A program made the translations under genes and the position numbers. The notes below the pieces were generated by a model, which saw only the letters and a list, made by a program, of their open reading frames with translations, was not told the origin of the DNA and did no database searches. A DNA stretch of 32,819 bases from Planctomycetota bacterium. GTDB lineage: Bacteria > Planctomycetota > Phycisphaerae > Tepidisphaerales > Tepidisphaeraceae. Shown piece by piece: positions 31,494 through 32,819 of this stretch (the first letter of the stretch is position 1; each line of letters starts with the position of its first letter). The stretch is taken from positions 1-32,819 of the forward strand of contig JAPLNB010000169.1 of the NCBI GenBank assembly GCA_026693085.1. The letters run 5' to 3'.

Positions 31494-31931
31494 ATGGCGT
31501 TTAACAGGCGGGCTATGAGCCGGATACTGGTTGCAGTGAGCAGTCCGTGGGCCGCGCAGAAGGCTGTGGAGCCGATGGGCGACATGGCCAAGCGGCTGGG
31601 GGCGGAGGTGTTGGTGGTGCACGTGTCGCGGCCGAGCGCGGGGCAGATGCACGAGCAGGAGCAGGCGGATGGGGAGGCGGCGATAAACTTGTTGCGGGAG
31701 AAGTTGCAGGAGAAGGGGGTCGTTGTGCAGTCGCTGCTGTTGTTCAGCGATGACATCGCCCGGGCGGTGCTGAATACGGCGGTGGAACGGCAGGTGTCGC
31801 TGATCGTGCTGGGGCTGACGAGGAAGAATGTGTTTGCCCGGTTGCTTGCGGGGAATGTGCCGGTGGAGCTGATTAGGAACACGAAGATCCCGGTGCTGCT
31901 GCTGCCGCCGGATTGGAATGGGACGATATAG
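31494..31931 (+). CDS. Universal stress protein (UspA family), ATP motif degenerate
   Basis: A 145-aa small cytoplasmic Usp domain. RILVAVSSPWAAQKAV begins the fold, AEVLVVHVSRPSAG is the second strand, and the C-terminal LIVLGLTRKNVFARLLAG with IPVLLLPP is the usual end. In ATP-binding members the pattern is G-2x-G-9x-G-S/T after the fourth strand; here the second Gly is Arg and the last residue is Asn. The N-terminal Asp that contacts adenine is Ser. It is therefore probably a non-ATP-binding type. GGGGGG precedes ATG 31494. ATG 31515 is an alternative that starts at MSRILVAV, closer to the usual family start. A palindromic element lies upstream. Confidence 0.88.
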   Translation: MAFNRRAMSRILVAVSSPWAAQKAVEPMGDMAKRLGAEVLVVHVSRPSAGQMHEQEQADGEAAINLLREKLQEKGVVVQSLLLFSDDIARAVLNTAVERQVSLIVLGLTRKNVFARLLAGNVPVELIRNTKIPVLLLPPDWNGTI

Positions 31932-31954
31932 GGGTATGGGGTAAGAGGCGGGGG
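31931..31954 (+). repeat. Post-stop G-tract repeat 2 (degenerate)
   Basis: G-runs of 4, 4 and 5 begin with the last base of the stress-protein stop codon (GGGGTATGGGGTAAGAGG, then GGGGG). The arrangement resembles the repeats at 30627 and 32607. A run of five T follows at 31957-31961. Confidence 0.5.
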
Positions 31955-31987
31955 AGTTTTTGGGCTTTTCGGGCGATGGGTTACGGC

Positions 31988-31993
31988 TATAAT
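31988..31993 (+). promoter_or_regulatory. -10 box before the arginine decarboxylase gene
   Basis: A perfect TATAAT lies 56 bp before the preferred start codon, in an otherwise G-rich gap. The -35 region at 17-nt spacing (CTTTTC) is weak. Confidence 0.45.
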
Positions 31994-32049
31994 TCGGTCT
32001 TCCTGATGGAACTGGTGATTTCGGAGGTGTGCACAAGGAGAGCGGGTCG

Positions 32050-32607
32050 ATGATCAACGGCGATGATTTTGTGCCCAAGGAATGTTTTTTCACCAAGGGC
32101 GTGGGCAGACACCTGCAGAAGCTGATGAGTTTTGAGTTGGCGTTGCGGGATGCCGGCATCGAAACGCTGAACCTCGTGCGGGTTTCCTCGATTTATCCGA
32201 CGACGTGCAAGATCATCACGCAGAAGGAAGGTCTGCCGAAGATCAAGCCTGGGCAGGTCACGTTTGTGGTGCTGGCGGAGGCGGCGACGGATGAGCCGAA
32301 CCGGCTGATCTGTTCGGGGATTGGGCTTGCGATTCCGAAGAACCATGCGCACGGGTACATAGCCGAGAACCACGGGTATGGGATGACGGAGAAGAAGACG
32401 GAGGACCTGGTTGAAGATTTGGCGGCGACGATGCTGGCGACGACGTTGGGGATTCCGTTCGACGCGGACAAGGCCTGGAACGAACGCGAGCAGCAGTACC
32501 AGATGAGCGGGGAAATCGTGAAGACGCGAGCAGTGGTGCAGACGGCCGAAGGCGACAAGATGGGGCTGTGGACGAGTGTGATAGCGGCGGTGGTGTTTAT
32601 ATTGTAG
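32050..32607 (+). CDS. pdaD: Pyruvoyl-dependent arginine decarboxylase
   Basis: This enzyme turns arginine into agmatine, the first step of one polyamine route. It is made as a proenzyme that cuts itself between two serines to form a pyruvoyl group. The cleavage site is seen as VRVSSIYPTTCKII (Ser46-Ser47 from ATG 32050). FFTKGVGRHLQKLMSFELALRDAGIE upstream in shorter pieces (FFTKGVGRH, SFELALRDAGIE) is diagnostic, as are SGIGLAIPKN and GYIAENHGYGMTE. The C-terminal WNEREQQYQMSG and KTRAVVQTAEGDKMGLWT match the family end. Length is 185 aa, as expected for a proenzyme. ATG 32050 has AAGGAG 9 nt upstream; GTG 32029 would add seven residues, and its GGAGG is too close. Confidence 0.93.
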   Translation: MINGDDFVPKECFFTKGVGRHLQKLMSFELALRDAGIETLNLVRVSSIYPTTCKIITQKEGLPKIKPGQVTFVVLAEAATDEPNRLICSGIGLAIPKNHAHGYIAENHGYGMTEKKTEDLVEDLAATMLATTLGIPFDADKAWNEREQQYQMSGEIVKTRAVVQTAEGDKMGLWTSVIAAVVFIL

Positions 32608-32624
32608 GGGTCGGGGGTGAGGGG
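32607..32624 (+). repeat. Post-stop G-tract repeat 3
   Basis: GGGGTCGGGGGTGAGGGG begins with the last base of the pdaD stop codon. It differs from the repeat at 30627 by one base where that copy has A (GGGGTCAGGGGTGAGGGG). A purine-rich stretch follows up to the next gene. Confidence 0.65.
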
Positions 32625-32671
32625 TGAGAGAAGATAGGAGCTACGGATGGCGGGGGAGATGAGGTTCACGG

Positions 32672-32819
32672 ATGAAGCGCGGTGTGACGGTGGTGTGCGT
32701 GGTGGTGGGGGTGGCGGCGATGGCGTGGGGGGATTTGAAGAGCGATATACAGGCGGTGCTGGGGGATAAGCTGCTGGCGAAGGCGAAGGTGGGGATTGAG
32801 ATTGTGCGGCTGGGGGGGA
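32672..32819 (+). CDS. Partial: probable exported PBP4-type D-Ala-D-Ala carboxypeptidase (N-terminus)
   Basis: The gene runs off the right edge after 49 complete codons. ATG 32672 has GAGG 7 nt upstream. The first 19 residues are a signal peptide (KRGVTVVCVVVGVAAMAWG). The mature start LKSDIQAVL, then AKAKVGIEIVRLG, resembles the beginning of S13-family penicillin-binding proteins (PBP4/DacB), where a VGVxVxDL strand precedes the SxxK motif. SxxK would lie beyond the window, so the assignment is tentative. Confidence 0.5.
   Translation, partial: MKRGVTVVCVVVGVAAMAWGDLKSDIQAVLGDKLLAKAKVGIEIVRLGG

Overview
The window looks like a chromosomal piece from a planctomycete, most likely of the Phycisphaerae type. 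The strongest signs are two giant secreted proteins that begin with the planctomycete N-terminal signature (LEPRVLLAG and LEPRQLLAA) and end in dockerin-like repeats. A Tat-exported Gfo/Idh/MocA oxidoreductase with a QKP motif, a very large repeat-bearing FliD and an rsmH outside any cell-division cluster fit the same picture. No rRNA, tRNA, CRISPR array or prophage was seen.

Layout. 1-1160: a REP-associated tyrosine transposase (RAYT) gene bracketed by a 13-bp inverted repeat, followed by two REP-like hairpins with a GTAG foot. 1161-15083 (minus strand): two consecutive giant cell-surface genes (about 2155 and 2389 aa) with lamin-tail, CotH-kinase-like and dockerin domains. A related structured element lies upstream of each. 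15340-17984 (minus): a two-gene membrane operon, a YqiJ-like OB-fold protein and a YqiK-type flotillin. 18250-20814 (plus): an exported Gfo/Idh/MocA oxidoreductase with a clear terminator, then a uroporphyrinogen-decarboxylase-superfamily protein. 20872-24802 (plus): rsmH, then a three-gene cassette of GDP-mannose 3,5-epimerase-like enzyme, divergent GHMP kinase and tandem cytidylyltransferase. 24819-29157 (minus): fliS and a 1254-aa fliD. 29527-32819 (plus): a lipoprotein of unknown function, rdgB, a universal stress protein, pyruvoyl-dependent arginine decarboxylase and the start of a probable PBP4-type peptidase.

How the genes work together. fliD and fliS form a flagellar filament-cap and export-chaperone pair. 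The YqiJ-like protein and flotillin are a conserved membrane-microdomain pair. The epimerase, kinase and cytidylyltransferase genes are closely spaced, and the last two overlap by ATGA, so they probably make one activated sugar or polyol. This cassette is the best candidate here for an undescribed pathway. The plus strand is G-rich up to about 7.9 kb, C-rich to about 20.3-20.8 kb, and then extremely G-rich to the end, whichever way the genes point. G-tract repeats follow the stop codons of three consecutive genes at the right end.

All calls come from reading the sequence and translations. No database search, folding program or skew calculation was run.
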